A stretch of DNA of 64,000 nt, taken from positions 1 to 64,000 of the forward strand of contig CAVWEM010000007.1 in the NCBI GenBank assembly GCA_963753955.1, written 5' to 3'. The notes under the pieces are model-generated. The model did not search any database, was not told the origin of the DNA, and worked only from the letters and a program-made list of their open reading frames with translations. Positions 27,410 through 38,036 of this stretch are shown piece after piece. This stretch comes from Methylumidiphilus sp963753955. Its GTDB lineage: Bacteria; Pseudomonadota; Gammaproteobacteria; Methylococcales; Methylococcaceae. Position 1 is the stretch's first letter; each line of letters begins with the position of its first letter. The translations under genes were made by a program, and so were the position numbers.

Positions 27410-30148
27410 GAGCAGACTCTAGCCGCATGAATGGTTTGAAAATCAGCCAACGGGTGGGCAAACTCGCCGAATACGTTGCCCTGCATCCTTGGCGCATCTT
27501 GGGGCTGGCCTTGCTGTTGTCGATTGCGGCCGGCTGGGCGGCGGCGCAACTACCGGTGTATACCTCGCGCCAAGCGTTGCTTCCCCAGAATACCGCTGTG
27601 GCGAAGCGCTTCAACGATTTCTTGAAGAATTTCGGCGCGGCGGCTCGATTTGATTGTGGTTTTGGAGGGTGCGCCCCGGAAGCGAGTTGGAGACCTTTGC
27701 CGACGAATTGGCCGGCAAAGCTTCAGATCCGAGCCGGAGATAGGACAAGCCACCGACCGCTCGACATAGGGTTCTTTCTGGAGCACGCCTATTTGTTGAT
27801 GCCTGCCGAAGGGCTGGATCAACTTGCCGCGCTGCCAAACCAAGCCCTAAGCGGCGGCTTGGAAGAGAACCTCCGCAAGGCTCTGGACTGGAGCAAAAAC
27901 CACCCGCCATTGGGCGAGATGGATACCGACCTGAAAACTGCCGAAGAACGCCTGAACTTGGCGGGGGTATTTCTGGATGAGTGGCAACGCTGGTTGTCCG
28001 CCGAAACTGCGCCCGTAGCCCTGGACTGGAGCGGGCTGCTGGCCAAAACAGGCGCGGCGGTATGGCCAAGCGGCAATTTTGCTTCCCGCGACGGGCGGAT
28101 GCTGTTTGTGTTCGTTCATCCGAAAAACCCCTCCGAGGATTTCCAGAACCTCGGCCCTTTCGTCGATAAGGTCAAACAAGTCTCGGCGGAACTTGGCCGA
28201 ACAGGCCAAGGCCGCAGGCCGTACACCGCCCACGGTCGGCCTGACCGGCTTGCCGGCCATGGAGTACGAAGAATACGTCAATATCCGCAAAGACATCACG
28301 CTGGTGGTCTTCACCTCGGCCTGGCTTGATCGCCGCGCTGATCCTGCTGGTGGTGCGCAGCCTGCGCTGGGCGGTGCTGATTTTCATCCCCATGGGGCTA
28401 GGGGTGCTGTGGAGTTTGGGTCTGGCTCTGTTAACCGTCGGCCATCTGACCATCATTACCGCCACCTTCATCGCCATCCTGTTCGGCTTGGGGGCGGATT
28501 ATGGTATTTTCACCTCCTCGCGCATCGCCGAGGAGCGGCGGGCAGGCAAGCCCTTGGTGGAAGCGATAGGCGCAGGCATAGGCTCGTCCTTTATCGCGGT
28601 GCTGACGGCCGGCGGTGCTTCGTTGCTGATTTTTGGCGCGTTGGCGACGGTGGATTTCCCCGGTTTCGCCGAACTGGGCGTGGTGGCGGCCAAAGGCGTG
28701 CTGATGATCCTGATCAGCACCTGGATGGTCCAGCCCGCGCTCTACGCCTTGTTGCCGCCAAAGCTGAAAGACACATCGTTCCCGGCAGTCCCGTCTGCCT
28801 CCGGGAGAGGGGTTAGGAGTGAGGGCGGGCCGCTATCCAAAGCCCGTGGCCATCGCTCTTGTTACCTTGGCCTTAGGCTGCGCAGTTTTCGGCGCGGTCA
28901 AGGGGCTGGCGATCCCTTTCGATTACGACCTGCTGGCCATGTTGCCCAAGGATTCCCAGGCCGCCTATTACCAGCGCCGCATGGTGGCGGAGAGCGACTA
29001 CCAGGCCGAAGTGGTCATTTTTACCGCCAAGGATATGGCCGAGGCGCGGCGGATCACCGCCGAGGCCGGCAAGTTCAAAACCATCGCCCAAGTGCAATCG
29101 CTAACAGACCTGTTTCCCGGTGGACGCCGACGAGCGCCTACAGCAAAGCCGTGAACATCGGCGAGTCGTTCGCCCAGGACGGGCTACGCCGCAGCAGATC
29201 GCCGAACTTGGACCGGGCGGGTGTGTCCGCAAAATCCTTCGCCTTATTGCGGGCACGTGTTGGAAAACGGCACGAGCATCATTGACGAAGCCCAGGAGCA
29301 GGCGTTCTCCGCCGGACATGCCAAACTGGTCGAGAGTTTGGAGAACGTGCGTGGGCGGCTCACGGCTCATCTCAGGCCAAGCTGGCCGCAGACGGCGAAC
29401 AGGGCAGGGTGCGTAGCGAGAGGTTTTTGCGCGCCTTGCTGGCCGGCGCGGATACCGGACTGAAAATCATCGACACATGGCGGCAAGCCCGGCCTCTGAC
29501 CCCGGACGCAGTTGCCGCCCACGCTGCGCGACCGTTTTTTTGCCGCCGACGGCAGTATCGCGGTCTACGCCTTCCCGGCGAAATCCGTGTACGATCCTGA
29601 CAACCTCGATGCGCTGATAAAAGATGTGTATGGCGTTTCGCCGGAAGCGACCGGCTTTCCGACCACGCACCAGGTATTTTCCAAATCCGTGGTGGAAAGT
29701 TTTAGCCAGCGGCACCCGGTTGGCTTTGGCGCTATGCCTGCTGTGGATCATGGCTGGCGACCCGTAGCTTGCGGGGTTTTGCCCTGGCGGTCCTTGCCTC
29801 TGCTGATCGGCGGCGGCTGGATGCTGGGGCTGATGGCGTTGGGCGGCATTCGATACAATTACGCCAATATGGTCGCGCTTGCCCATGGTGATTGCCTTGG
29901 CGGTGGATTACGGCGTGTGGTTCAGCTATCGTTGGGGCGAATTAAAAGGCCACACCCCGTTGCAAGTCAGTCTGGCCGCCGGCAAGGTGATCGGCTTGGC
30001 CGCCGGCACCGAATTGGCCGGTCTGGGCGCCATCACCCTGGCCAGTTATCGGGGCGTTTCCTCCCTGGGCGTGAGCATCACCATCGGCTTGTTGTGCTGC
30101 CTGACCGCGACGCTTGTTCGTGGCGCCGGCCATCGGCCAGTTGCTTGA
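27406..30148 (+). pseudogene. bstA: BstA-like RND/MMPL sterol transporter, multiply frameshifted
   Basis: Pieces in several frames together give an RND permease. They include the first helix (WRILGLALLLSIAAGWAAAQLP), a periplasmic loop, helices with FGLGADYGIFTSSRIAEERR and AGGASLLIFGALATVDFPGF, a second-half start (VAIALVTLALGCAVFGAVKG) and a last part with MVIALAVDYGVWFSYRW. This is the two-repeat layout of MMPL/HpnN-type transporters; BstA of Methylococcus capsulatus is such a protein, moving sterols from the inner membrane. At least nine shifts are needed (several at 27640-27770, then near 28195, 28318, 28800, 29120 and at least four more up to 29880). Start at 27406 or ATG 27427. Confidence 0.7.
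28797..28827 (+). repeat. half copy of the GGGAGAGGG repeat inside bstA
   Basis: CTCCGGGAGAGGGGTTAGGAG and the following GTGAGGG match the right half of the palindromic repeat family seen at 23102, 47146, 59401 and 60948. It lies at the junction between two transporter halves, where the frame also changes. Confidence 0.55.
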
Positions 30149-30166
30149 TTCCAAGAGAAAATCATA

Positions 30167-31011
30167 ATGCGAAAGATTTATCCTGCTCATGACTTGCCAG
30201 TCTGTTGGCCGCCGTTCGCCGCCCGCGCCGCGCCGGAGCCCGAAATGATCGTGGTGTGTTACCCCGGCGGCTCCGTCAACGCCAAGGATGCCAACGGAGC
30301 GATGAGTTCCATGCTGCGGGTGGTGGAGCGCGTCGGCCAGTGGCAGGAGAACAGCTTCGACAGCCTGTTCACCGCCAAACTGGACGAGTGCCGGAAACAA
30401 ATGGCCGAAAAGAATCCCAAGTTCGCCTTCACCTCGCTGGGGCTTTATCTGGAATTACGCGCCGGACACAATCTGGACGCCGTTGGTCCAGCCCAAGATA
30501 AAAGGCCAGCACCAGCGAACGTTACCGGGTGATGGTCCAGAAGGGCAAATTCAAGAGCCTGGACGAGCTGAAAGGCAAAACTTTGGGCGGCACGGTCTTG
30601 GAGGAACCGGACTTCATCGGCAAGATTGTTTTTGCCGGGAAATACGAGCCCGCCAGTTACTTTGTCCTCAAGCCCTCCAACCAGGCCATCCGCGCCTTAC
30701 GCGCGCTGGATAAAGGGGAGTTGGACGCGGTGATCTTCAACGAGCAGCAATACGCCGGGCTTGCTTCGCTGCAAGCTTGGAAACCCCGCTCGAAGCCAGT
30801 CTTCACCTCCGAGGAAATCCCCTTGATGGGTGTGGTGGCCGACAGCGCCAACACGACGCCAGAGGAACGTGCCCGCTTCGGCAAGGCGTTGGCGGGGATG
30901 TGTTCCGATACCGAAGGCAAAAAACTCTGCGAGCTATTCGGGGTGGAATCTTTCACCACCGTGGATGCGTCCGTGTTCGAGCCGATGGCAAAACTGTGGG
31001 GAGGTAAATAA
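30167..31011 (+). pseudogene. bstB: BstB-like periplasmic binding protein, frameshifted
   Basis: The product resembles PhnD/phosphonate-type periplasmic binding proteins: MSSMLRVVERVGQW and KFAFTSLGLYLELRA in the first lobe, then LKGKTLGGTVLEEPDFIGKI and DKGELDAVIFNEQQYAGLAS in the second. BstB in Methylococcus capsulatus has this fold and binds 4-methylsterols in the periplasm. The frame changes near 30485 and 30525, separating the lobes, and the signal peptide also looks scrambled. It sits directly between bstA and bstC, matching the described gene set. Confidence 0.7.
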
Positions 31012-31014
31012 GTC

Positions 31015-31847
31015 TTGCGCATACCTCCACTCATCGCCGCGTTCCTGCTGGCATTCTTGGCCGGTTGTGCCGGGCTTCCCAAAGACCAAGTCCAATTCGG
31101 CGGGCTTGCCGACTGCCCCAAGCAGACCGCGTCCACGCTGCTCGCCACGCAAGACCAACTCGGCCCCTTGAGCGACACCCATGCCCTAGCCTGTGCGCTG
31201 ACTTTCCTGCGTGATTCCAAGATCCGCAGGTGCAGCGCAGTGCGTTGGGTAGCCGCCTGTGCCTGCTGTTGGCCGAGCGCGAAGCCAACCCGTACAAGCG
31301 CGAGGAACTGGCTTCCGAAGGCGTGGCCTTTGCCGAAACTGCCCTCGCGCACGGCGGGGAGGATGACGGGGCTGTCCATTACTACTTGGCGACCAATCTT
31401 GGCCTGGCGGTGCGGGAACACATCACCCTGGCCATGGGGAACCTCCAGCGGCTGGAGGGCGAGATGAAGCGGGCAATGGCGTTAAGTCCGGACATCGACG
31501 ACGGTGGGCCGATGCGTCTGTTGGGTACCCTTTACCTCAAAGCCCCGGCTTGGCCTAATGGCATCGGGGATCGCGACAAGGCGCTGGAATTGCTGGGGGA
31601 CGCGGTCAGGAAACATCCTGGGCATCCGCTCAACCACTTGTTTTATGCCCAGGCACTTTGGGAGGAAGGCGACGATGCTGCCGTAGCCCAAGTCAAAGCT
31701 GAACTCGCGCTTGGGGAAAAGCTGCTGGCAGAAGGTGTCTGGGGCCACAGCAGAGAGACATGGAAGAAAGAATTTGATGCGTTCCAGCAAGAGATTGGCG
31801 TGGCCGGATCGTCCTCTCGGCAACAGCCTATTGCGAAAATCCCGTGA
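31015..31847 (+). pseudogene. bstC: BstC-like TatT-family lipoprotein, one frameshift
   Basis: TTG start three bases after bstB, then a signal with lipobox FLAGCAGLP. The rest is all-helical TPR-like text (NPYKREELASEGVAFAETAL, HYYLATNLGLAVREHITLA, KALELLGDAVRKHPGHPLN) of the TRAP-transporter TatT family. BstC of the sterol transport set is a protein of this type that may pass sterols to the outer membrane. One shift near 31222 separates residues 1-70 from the remainder; otherwise the coding signal is complete. Confidence 0.72.
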
Positions 31848-31897
31848 ATAGCGGACTTGGAGGGCGGATGCTGACAGTGGAAAAAACTGGGAGCTGA

Positions 31898-32572
31898 GTG
31901 ACAACTATGACCCATAAAAGTACCGGCCTGGATGACAGGCTTTATGAATACCTTGTTTCTGTCTCTCGCCGCGAACCGGAAATTTTACGGCAGTTGCGGC
32001 AGGAAACTTCCACCTTGCCTCTGGGAGGGATGCAGATCTCCCCCGAACAGGGCCAGTTCATGGGCTTGTTGGCCCGGCTCACGGGAGCGGTGAAGGTTCT
32101 GGAAGTCGGAGTGTTCACCGGCTACAGTTCCACCGCCATGGCTTTGGCCCTGCCTGACCATGGTCGCATCACCGCCTTGGATATCAGCCCGGAATGGACT
32201 GCCGTGGCACGGCGATATTGGGAATTGGCCGGGGTTGCGGGTAAGATCGACCTGCGCCTGGGGCCGGGCCTAGACTCCCTGGACGCGCTTCTTGAGGAGG
32301 CGGAGGCAAACTATGACTTCGCCTTCATTGACGCTGACAAGGAGAACTATGACGGCTACTACGAGCGGGCGTTGCGGCTGCTCAAGCCCGGCGGTTTGCT
32401 GCTCATCGACAATGTGCTATGGGGCGGGCGCGTCGCGGACGAAAGCGTGGTCGATGCCGACACCGTCGCTATCCGCGCCTTGAACCGTAAAATCCATGCC
32501 GACAGCCGGGTCGCCATCAGCCTCTTGCCCGTCGCCGACGGTTTGACCCTGGCTTTGAAACTGGGCGGGTAG
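31898..32572 (+). CDS. SAM-dependent O-methyltransferase (caffeoyl-CoA OMT family)
   Basis: A 224-residue class I methyltransferase of the type 3 O-methyltransferase family. VLEVGVFTGYSSTAMALALP is the SAM-binding motif I, LDISPEW motif II, and FAFIDADKENYDGYYE the metal-binding and catalytic segment; LLIDNVLWGGRVAD is the fourth strand. Such bacterial enzymes act on small catechol-like molecules; the substrate is not predictable. It begins 50 bases after bstC in the same direction but need not belong to the sterol pathway. Confidence 0.88.
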   Translation: MTTMTHKSTGLDDRLYEYLVSVSRREPEILRQLRQETSTLPLGGMQISPEQGQFMGLLARLTGAVKVLEVGVFTGYSSTAMALALPDHGRITALDISPEWTAVARRYWELAGVAGKIDLRLGPGLDSLDALLEEAEANYDFAFIDADKENYDGYYERALRLLKPGGLLLIDNVLWGGRVADESVVDADTVAIRALNRKIHADSRVAISLLPVADGLTLALKLGG

Positions 32573-32641
32573 GTTTTTGGCGTGTCGTATAAATTGTGGA
32601 CACACAAGACGAAGAAACCAACGATTAGGAGTCGACCGACC

Positions 32642-33685
32642 ATGTCATCCCAAATCAAACCCTTGCTACGCCTGTCTTGCCCTGTGGCGGTCTTGTTCGC
32701 GCTTGCCGCCTGTTCGCATACGCCCGCCAAGACGACCCCGCCCCCCCACCAAACTCTAAAGACTTGGGAGCAACCGCCTTACTTTACGGCAAGGCCAAAG
32801 CCCAGCCTTTACGCCGGTGAGTTCCCCGCCCCCCCGGAACTTGAACCCGCCGTGAATTTCTGGCGGAAGACCTATGTCCAATGGCACCGATCACAGGTGG
32901 CGATCCATGATGACCGTTATTTGGATGTGGTCTATGAAGTCATCGACTTGCCCGGGCCGGTCGCCGACAGCCTTAGCCCTGAACAAAAGGAGTTTGTCAG
33001 CGAACGCCGCAATTACTGGAAAGGGCAGCTTTCTGCCCTGGATGTGAAGCTTTCGACCGGCGGGACACTCTCCAACGAAGACCAACTTCTGGTCAACCTG
33101 GTTAAATCCAAAGGCCGCTTGCAGAGCATTATTCCGGGTGCGGCCGACCGGGTGCGCTCCCAGCGCGGGATGCGGGAACGCTTCAAGAAGGGCCTGGAGA
33201 TCAGTGCTCGTTATGATGCGACCTTTCGCAAAATCTTCCGCGAGGCCGGCTTGCCGGAAGATTTGGCCTATCTGCCCCATGTGGAATCCTCCTTCCAAAC
33301 CGGGGCGCAGTCGTCCGCTGGTGCGGTGGGCATCTGGCAGTTCACACGCGGGGCTGCGGAAAGATTCATGAACATCCGTGAGGGCGCGGACGAGCGTTAC
33401 GATCCCATCGCGTCCACCTACGGCGCAGCCCGCTATCTGCGCTACGCCTATGAAAAGCTGGGGGATTGGCCGACGGCTCTGACCTCTTACAACCACGGCA
33501 TCAATGGCATGATGCGTGCGCAAAACCAAGTGGGCAATGACTTCGTGCGTATCGTCGAGCAATACGATAGCCCCAAGTTCGGTTTCGCCTCCCGCAACTA
33601 TTACGCCGAATTCCTGGCGGCCCGCGAGATCGCCCGCAACCCCGAGCAGTTTTTTGCCGAGGCAGCCAGCTACGACCGCCCCTAA
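32642..33685 (+). CDS. lytic transglycosylase lipoprotein (MltD-like)
   Basis: A 347-residue protein with a lipoprotein signal (VLFALAACSHT), a proline-rich linker, a helical region and a C-terminal SLT domain. DLAYLPHVESSFQTGAQSSA contains the catalytic Glu (about residue 214), followed by GAVGIWQFTRGAAERF and LTSYNHGINGM, all standard for family 1 transglycosylases. It cleaves peptidoglycan glycan strands to anhydromuropeptides. No LysM repeats follow, unlike E. coli MltD. ATG at 32642 gives the clean lipoprotein signal. Confidence 0.88.
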   Translation: MSSQIKPLLRLSCPVAVLFALAACSHTPAKTTPPPHQTLKTWEQPPYFTARPKPSLYAGEFPAPPELEPAVNFWRKTYVQWHRSQVAIHDDRYLDVVYEVIDLPGPVADSLSPEQKEFVSERRNYWKGQLSALDVKLSTGGTLSNEDQLLVNLVKSKGRLQSIIPGAADRVRSQRGMRERFKKGLEISARYDATFRKIFREAGLPEDLAYLPHVESSFQTGAQSSAGAVGIWQFTRGAAERFMNIREGADERYDPIASTYGAARYLRYAYEKLGDWPTALTSYNHGINGMMRAQNQVGNDFVRIVEQYDSPKFGFASRNYYAEFLAAREIARNPEQFFAEAASYDRP

Positions 33686-34061
33686 GGTTTGAGTATTAAT
33701 AACCTGGGATGACGCATAGTTGGAGCCGTTTGACGGCAGGCAAAAGCAAGCAACGAGTCATAATGGGTCATATCGCACAGTACTGGTTCAATTAAACCAG
33801 TCCGACGCCTAAGCCCGACAGTTCCCATGGATGTTTTGGGCAATCCCGATAAGCCCCTGGATCCGGCAGCCGGAAACCCAAATCATTGGCATTTTTTTCT
33901 TGATGCCGTAATATTATTTTGCTAGCCTAACATGGGACAATAGGATTTTACAGGTATCCACTCGTGCCGCTTTCCATTGCGAGGGCATCCATTTAGAATC
34001 CGGCATGGCAATCGCCTAAAATTTGGAATTTATTTTATTAACCCGTTTGAATCAGGAGCGC
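33686..34061. other. intergenic region upstream of the transport cluster
   Basis: About 375 bases with no supported gene. There is a short dyad, ACTGGTT-CAATTA-AACCAGT at 33782-33801, that could be an operator, and an AT-rich stretch with TATTAT near 33910 that could be a promoter -10. The strong change to AT-rich sequence just before 34062 fits a promoter for the downstream cluster. Confidence 0.45.
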
Positions 34062-34409
34062 ATGAAAATGGCCAGCGAGACACCGACTATTGAACAGACA
34101 GACCCCCTTAGATCCGTCGCGGACGCAATGAAAGACGCGGTCAACCAAGCGACCGAGGATGCCACCCGGACCAAGGAGCGACTCAGCCAGATGGGGCCGG
34201 ACATCGCCAACTCAGCTTCGCGCTTCGCCTACACCGCCTCGTATATGGTCTCCTATGGTGTCGTCTACGCCGCCGTGTTCGCTGCCAAATCCGTGCCGCA
34301 GGAGAATCCCATCGTGCAAGGTTTCATCGACGGCGGCAACGCCGCCATCGACGCCGTCAACGAAGCCAAGGGCATCAAGCCTGCGGGCGAGCACGGATTG
34401 TCAGCTTAG
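34062..34409 (+). CDS. small membrane protein of unknown function, first gene of the P-ATPase cluster
   Basis: A 115-residue protein: a charged N-terminal helix (residues 15-45, ADAMKDAVNQATEDATRTKE), one membrane helix (about 55-75, YTASYMVSYGVVYAAVFAAK) and a short hydrophilic end. I do not recognise a family. A GGAGCGC ribosome site precedes ATG 34062. It starts the run of co-directional genes to 45760 and may be an accessory subunit of the downstream ATPase. Confidence 0.65.
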   Translation: MKMASETPTIEQTDPLRSVADAMKDAVNQATEDATRTKERLSQMGPDIANSASRFAYTASYMVSYGVVYAAVFAAKSVPQENPIVQGFIDGGNAAIDAVNEAKGIKPAGEHGLSA

Positions 34410-34510
34410 GGGCGGCGTCCAGTCCACAGGCGCAGGCCGCTTTCGCATCTCCCGCTCAGTGCATTCGTTACTCCTTTGCCCTTCCACACCAAAGCAATTA
34501 GGTCAAGCTC

Positions 34511-37123
34511 ATGTTTGATGACGGCAAGTTCGACGCTTACGCCAAAACCGCCTCCACCGCCGCTGCCGTGGATGTCCTTCTGTCTTTTCCCAGTCCCGGC
34601 GTGATCCGTGTGCAAAGCCAAACCTTGTTCGCCGAGCCGGACAATGTCCAGTGTCGGCGCTTCCTGCGCCGCGCATTCGAACTGGAGCAGCTCGGCGGGG
34701 CCACGCTGAACCGCGACGCGGCCCCGGTGGCGGAATTGCGCTTCGACGCGAAGCGCCACACATTGCGCGACATTCTAAGCAGCCTATCCGAATGCTTGGG
34801 CGCGGAGGAAAAGCCTGCCGAGCCGATCCCCCCCGTCGGCCAGAGCCTTATCCTTTCCCTCGTCGTCGCCCCGGCGATCACCGCGCGGGATCGCCACGGG
34901 GTGGTCCATTACCATCGCTATGGTCATGTGGTGTCCGGCTTCCAGGTCGTCGCCGAACGGGTCGGCTTCATGAAGACTCAAGAATCCGGTGCTGTACCGC
35001 AAGAACGTCCTGTGCCAGGCCATCGAGCGGGAATTGATGAGCGTGTTGGGGGTGGATCGCTACAAGACCCATTCGATGCAATGCACGGTGCAGGTGGAAT
35101 ACGACCCGCGCCGGTTGACCCGCCACCAGGTCATCGAGATTCTCGACAGCGCATTGGCCAACGCCGAGCATCAGGCCGAATTGGACAAACTTGACCTGGA
35201 TCTGGCTATTTGCGCAGGTTCGCTGGTGTTGGCTGGTGCCGCCCAGTTTGCCGCGCCCGGCGCTGCTGCCGGTGGCCGCCGCCGTGTTCGCTTACACCTG
35301 CGTCCCGAGCTTCGTCGGTGCCTACGATGTGCTGTTCAAAGAGAAGCGCCTGGGCGTGGATCTACTGGATTCCGTCGTCGTGCTGGGCTGCCTCGGCACG
35401 CTGCAGGTCTTTCCCGGCGCGGTGCTGGCCTTGTGCCTGTCCTTCGGTCGCATGTTGGTCAAGAAGACCGAGGACAATTCCAAAAAAATGTTGCTCGACG
35501 GCGTTCGGCAAGCAGCCGCGCTTCGTCTGGCTGGTCACGGAGAGCGGCGTCGAGATCGAAGTCTCGCTGGACAAGGTCAACGCCGGCGATATTGTCGTCG
35601 CCCACACCGGCGACATGGTGCCGGTGGACGGCCATATCGTCGAAGGCATGGCGATGGTCGACCAGCAAGCCTTGACCGGCGAATCGACCCCGGCGGAAAA
35701 AGGCGTCGGCGACCGCGTCTTCGCCTCCACCATCATGGTGGCCGGGAAGGTCTACATCTCGGTGGAGAAGGCCGGCAGCGAGACCGCCTCGGCCAAGATC
35801 AGCCAGATCCTCAACGACACCGCCGGCTACAAGCTGACCTCGCAGAACAAGGGCGAGCGTCTCGCCGACACCGCCGTGATACCGACCCTGGCCGTCGGTG
35901 CGCTTGGCCTTCGCCACTTTGGGGCCCCATGCCGGCGTGGCCGTGCTGAACAGCGACCTCGGCACCGGCATCCGCATGGCCGCGCCCTTGGCGATGTTGT
36001 CCACGCTGGCCTTATGCGCACAAAAGGGCATCTTGGTGAAAGATGGCCGCGCTCTTGAACTGATGGGCGAAATCGACACCGTCCTGTTCGACAAGACCGG
36101 CACGCTGACCCGCGAACGCCCGGAAGTAGGGCGGCATCATCGCCGCCAATGGTTTCAGCGAAAATGACATCCTGATGTTCGCGGCGACGGCGGAACAGAA
36201 GTTCCACCACCCCATCGCCATGGCCATCCTGCACAAGGCCGAGGAGTTGGGCATCGCGCTGGCACTGACCGACGATACCCAATACAAGGTCGGCTACGGC
36301 ATCAGCGTCGGCATCAACGGCCATACCATCCGCGTCGGCAGCAAGCGCTACCTTGAGATGGAAGGCATCCCGCTGACACCCGAAATCGAGGCCGCGTTGG
36401 ACGAGGCGCATCTGGAAGGCTACACGATGGTCATGGTCGGCGTGGACGGCCAGATCGGCGGTGCGTTGGAATTGCAGGCCTCGGTGCGGCCCGAAGTGCG
36501 CGACATCGTCAAAGGCCTGCGCGAACGCGGCATCAAGCACCTCGCCATCATCTCCGGCGACCACGAGGCACCGACCGCCAAGCTGGCCAAGGATCTGGGC
36601 ATGGACATCTACTTCGCCCAAGTCCTTCCAGCGGACAAGGCCGATTATGTGAAAAAACTGCAAGACGAGGGCATGAAAGTCTGCTTCGTCGGCGACGGCA
36701 TCAACGACTCCATCGCCCTGAAGCAAGCCAACGTCTCCATCTCGCTGCGCGGGGCGACCTCTATTGCCACCGACACAGCGCAGATCGTGTTCATGGAGCA
36801 GGGCCTGGGCAAGCTGTGCGAGCTGCGCGACATCGCCAAGGCCATGGACCGCAATGTCCGCAACAGTTGGAACATGATCGTCGATACCCAACATCGTCTG
36901 CGTGGCCGGCGTGTTCACGCTGGGCTTCGGAATCGGCGCATCGGTGCTGACCAACAACGTCGCCGCGCTAGGGGCCTTGGCCAACGGCGTATGGCCGATG
37001 CGCAAAGTGGCGCACTTGGAGGCCGAGCGCAGGCATAGGCTGGAGATGGAGCTGAAACAGGCCGGTTACGGGGCGGACGACTCTATCGCTTCCACATCCA
37101 TCCGCATGGAAGAAACCGCGTGA
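34511..37123 (+). pseudogene. P1B-like P-type ATPase without CPC motif, frameshifted
   Basis: Across frames the segments form one cation-pumping ATPase: an unusual N-terminal region with no CxxC metal-binding motif, the A-domain TGES loop (DQQALTGESTPAEKGVGD), phosphorylation motif DTVLFDKTGTLTRERP near 36080, SGDHEAPTAKLAKDLGMD, and the hinge VGDGINDSIALKQANVSIS. The helix before the P-domain, where P1B pumps carry CPC or SPC, reads VAVLNSDLGTGIRM here, so the ion cannot be inferred. Six shifts are needed (near 34970, 35260, 35505, 35905, 36128 and 36885). All catalytic motifs are intact, so a working protein in the cell is likely if the shifts are sequence errors. Confidence 0.8.
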
Positions 37124-37213
37124 GCTTGATGCCGGGGATACCCCTTAACGCGTTCTGACGCGCTGCGTAACCGCAATTAAGTTAAGGATTTAGGATGACT
37201 AGCCAATGCCGTT

Positions 37214-37272
37214 CGTAGTCCCGGCTTCAGCCGGTTCTTTGTGGTCGTCTACCGCCTAAAGGCGGGACTACG
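37214..37272. repeat. inverted repeat CGTAGTCCCG / CGGGACTACG
   Basis: Ten-base perfect arms at 37214-37223 and 37263-37272 separated by 39 bases, with further pairing potential (GGCTTCAGCCGG and CCGCCTAAAGGCGG inside). It lies in the 215-base gap after the ATPase gene and looks like a dispersed intergenic element. Confidence 0.6.
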
Positions 37273-37339
37273 GACAGAATCCAATGGCAGTGACGTGGTG
37301 CGTGGGAAGCAGAAGACAAACCAACCTGAGGAGCAACTT

Positions 37340-38011
37340 ATGGCAACTCGAAAAACCCCGTCGCGGAAAGCGGCGGAACCGCCTCTGCCGAACCCCGCGG
37401 AGGCAAGCCAAGAATTTCCGTCCGAAAAGGCGGAAGCTGTGATTGAAGCCAACGTGGAGCCTGTCGAAATGAGTGAAGAATCCTTGCCCGGACATGCCGC
37501 CGAGGAATCGGCCAATCCCTCCCCCGCGCCGAAGGCGACGGGAACCGGCGCGGCGCTAGAAGCCACAGCCCACGAATACCAGCCGCGTTTCCATTTTTTC
37601 ATTATCGACTCGGGGTGGAAATCCATATCCGCCAGGGTGATCCGCGAAAATTTCGACATGATCCGCGAGTTCCAGAACAACGACCCGCTTTATATTCTGA
37701 CTCGCGATCAGTCGATCAAGATGATCCGGGAAAATCCGGATTTGATTGGCAAGGATCCGCTCATCCTAGTGCATGACCTCCATGCGAAGGGCGGGCGGGG
37801 CGAGGACGGCTATCACGGTTTCCGGCTGTGCCTGGGGCTGATCAAAAAGAGCGAGCAGGCTCTGTTCGCCATGCAGGAATTCCTGCGCTTTGTCCACAAC
37901 CACAGGCACAGTGCCAATATCGAAAAAGACATCAAGGAAAGGCTGCATCGGAAAGGGCTGGAAGGTGCTATCGAGGTACTCCGCGACGGCGCACAAGAGG
38001 CAATGGGTTAA
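37340..38011 (+). CDS. conserved-looking soluble protein of unknown function
   Basis: A 223-residue protein. The first 85 residues are low-complexity and rich in Ala, Pro and Glu; the rest is a compact domain starting RFHFFIIDSGWKSISARVIR, with NNDPLYILTRDQSIKMI, GKDPLILVHDLHAKGG and a helical end (QEFLRFVHNHRHSANIEKDI). The domain has alternating hydrophobic patterns but I recognise no family. A GAGGAGC ribosome site precedes ATG 37340. It lies between the active-type and degenerate ATPases and is probably part of the same complex or pathway. Confidence 0.7.
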   Translation: MATRKTPSRKAAEPPLPNPAEASQEFPSEKAEAVIEANVEPVEMSEESLPGHAAEESANPSPAPKATGTGAALEATAHEYQPRFHFFIIDSGWKSISARVIRENFDMIREFQNNDPLYILTRDQSIKMIRENPDLIGKDPLILVHDLHAKGGRGEDGYHGFRLCLGLIKKSEQALFAMQEFLRFVHNHRHSANIEKDIKERLHRKGLEGAIEVLRDGAQEAMG

Positions 38012-38036
38012 CCCTTTAAATTGAGAGGCTACGACA

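Noticed and set aside
35827..37005. 392-codon open frame on the minus strand
   Set aside because: Antisense to the P-type ATPase, whose DKTGT and GDGIND motifs are on the plus strand. The long antisense frame arises because the sense gene is frameshifted and GC-rich.
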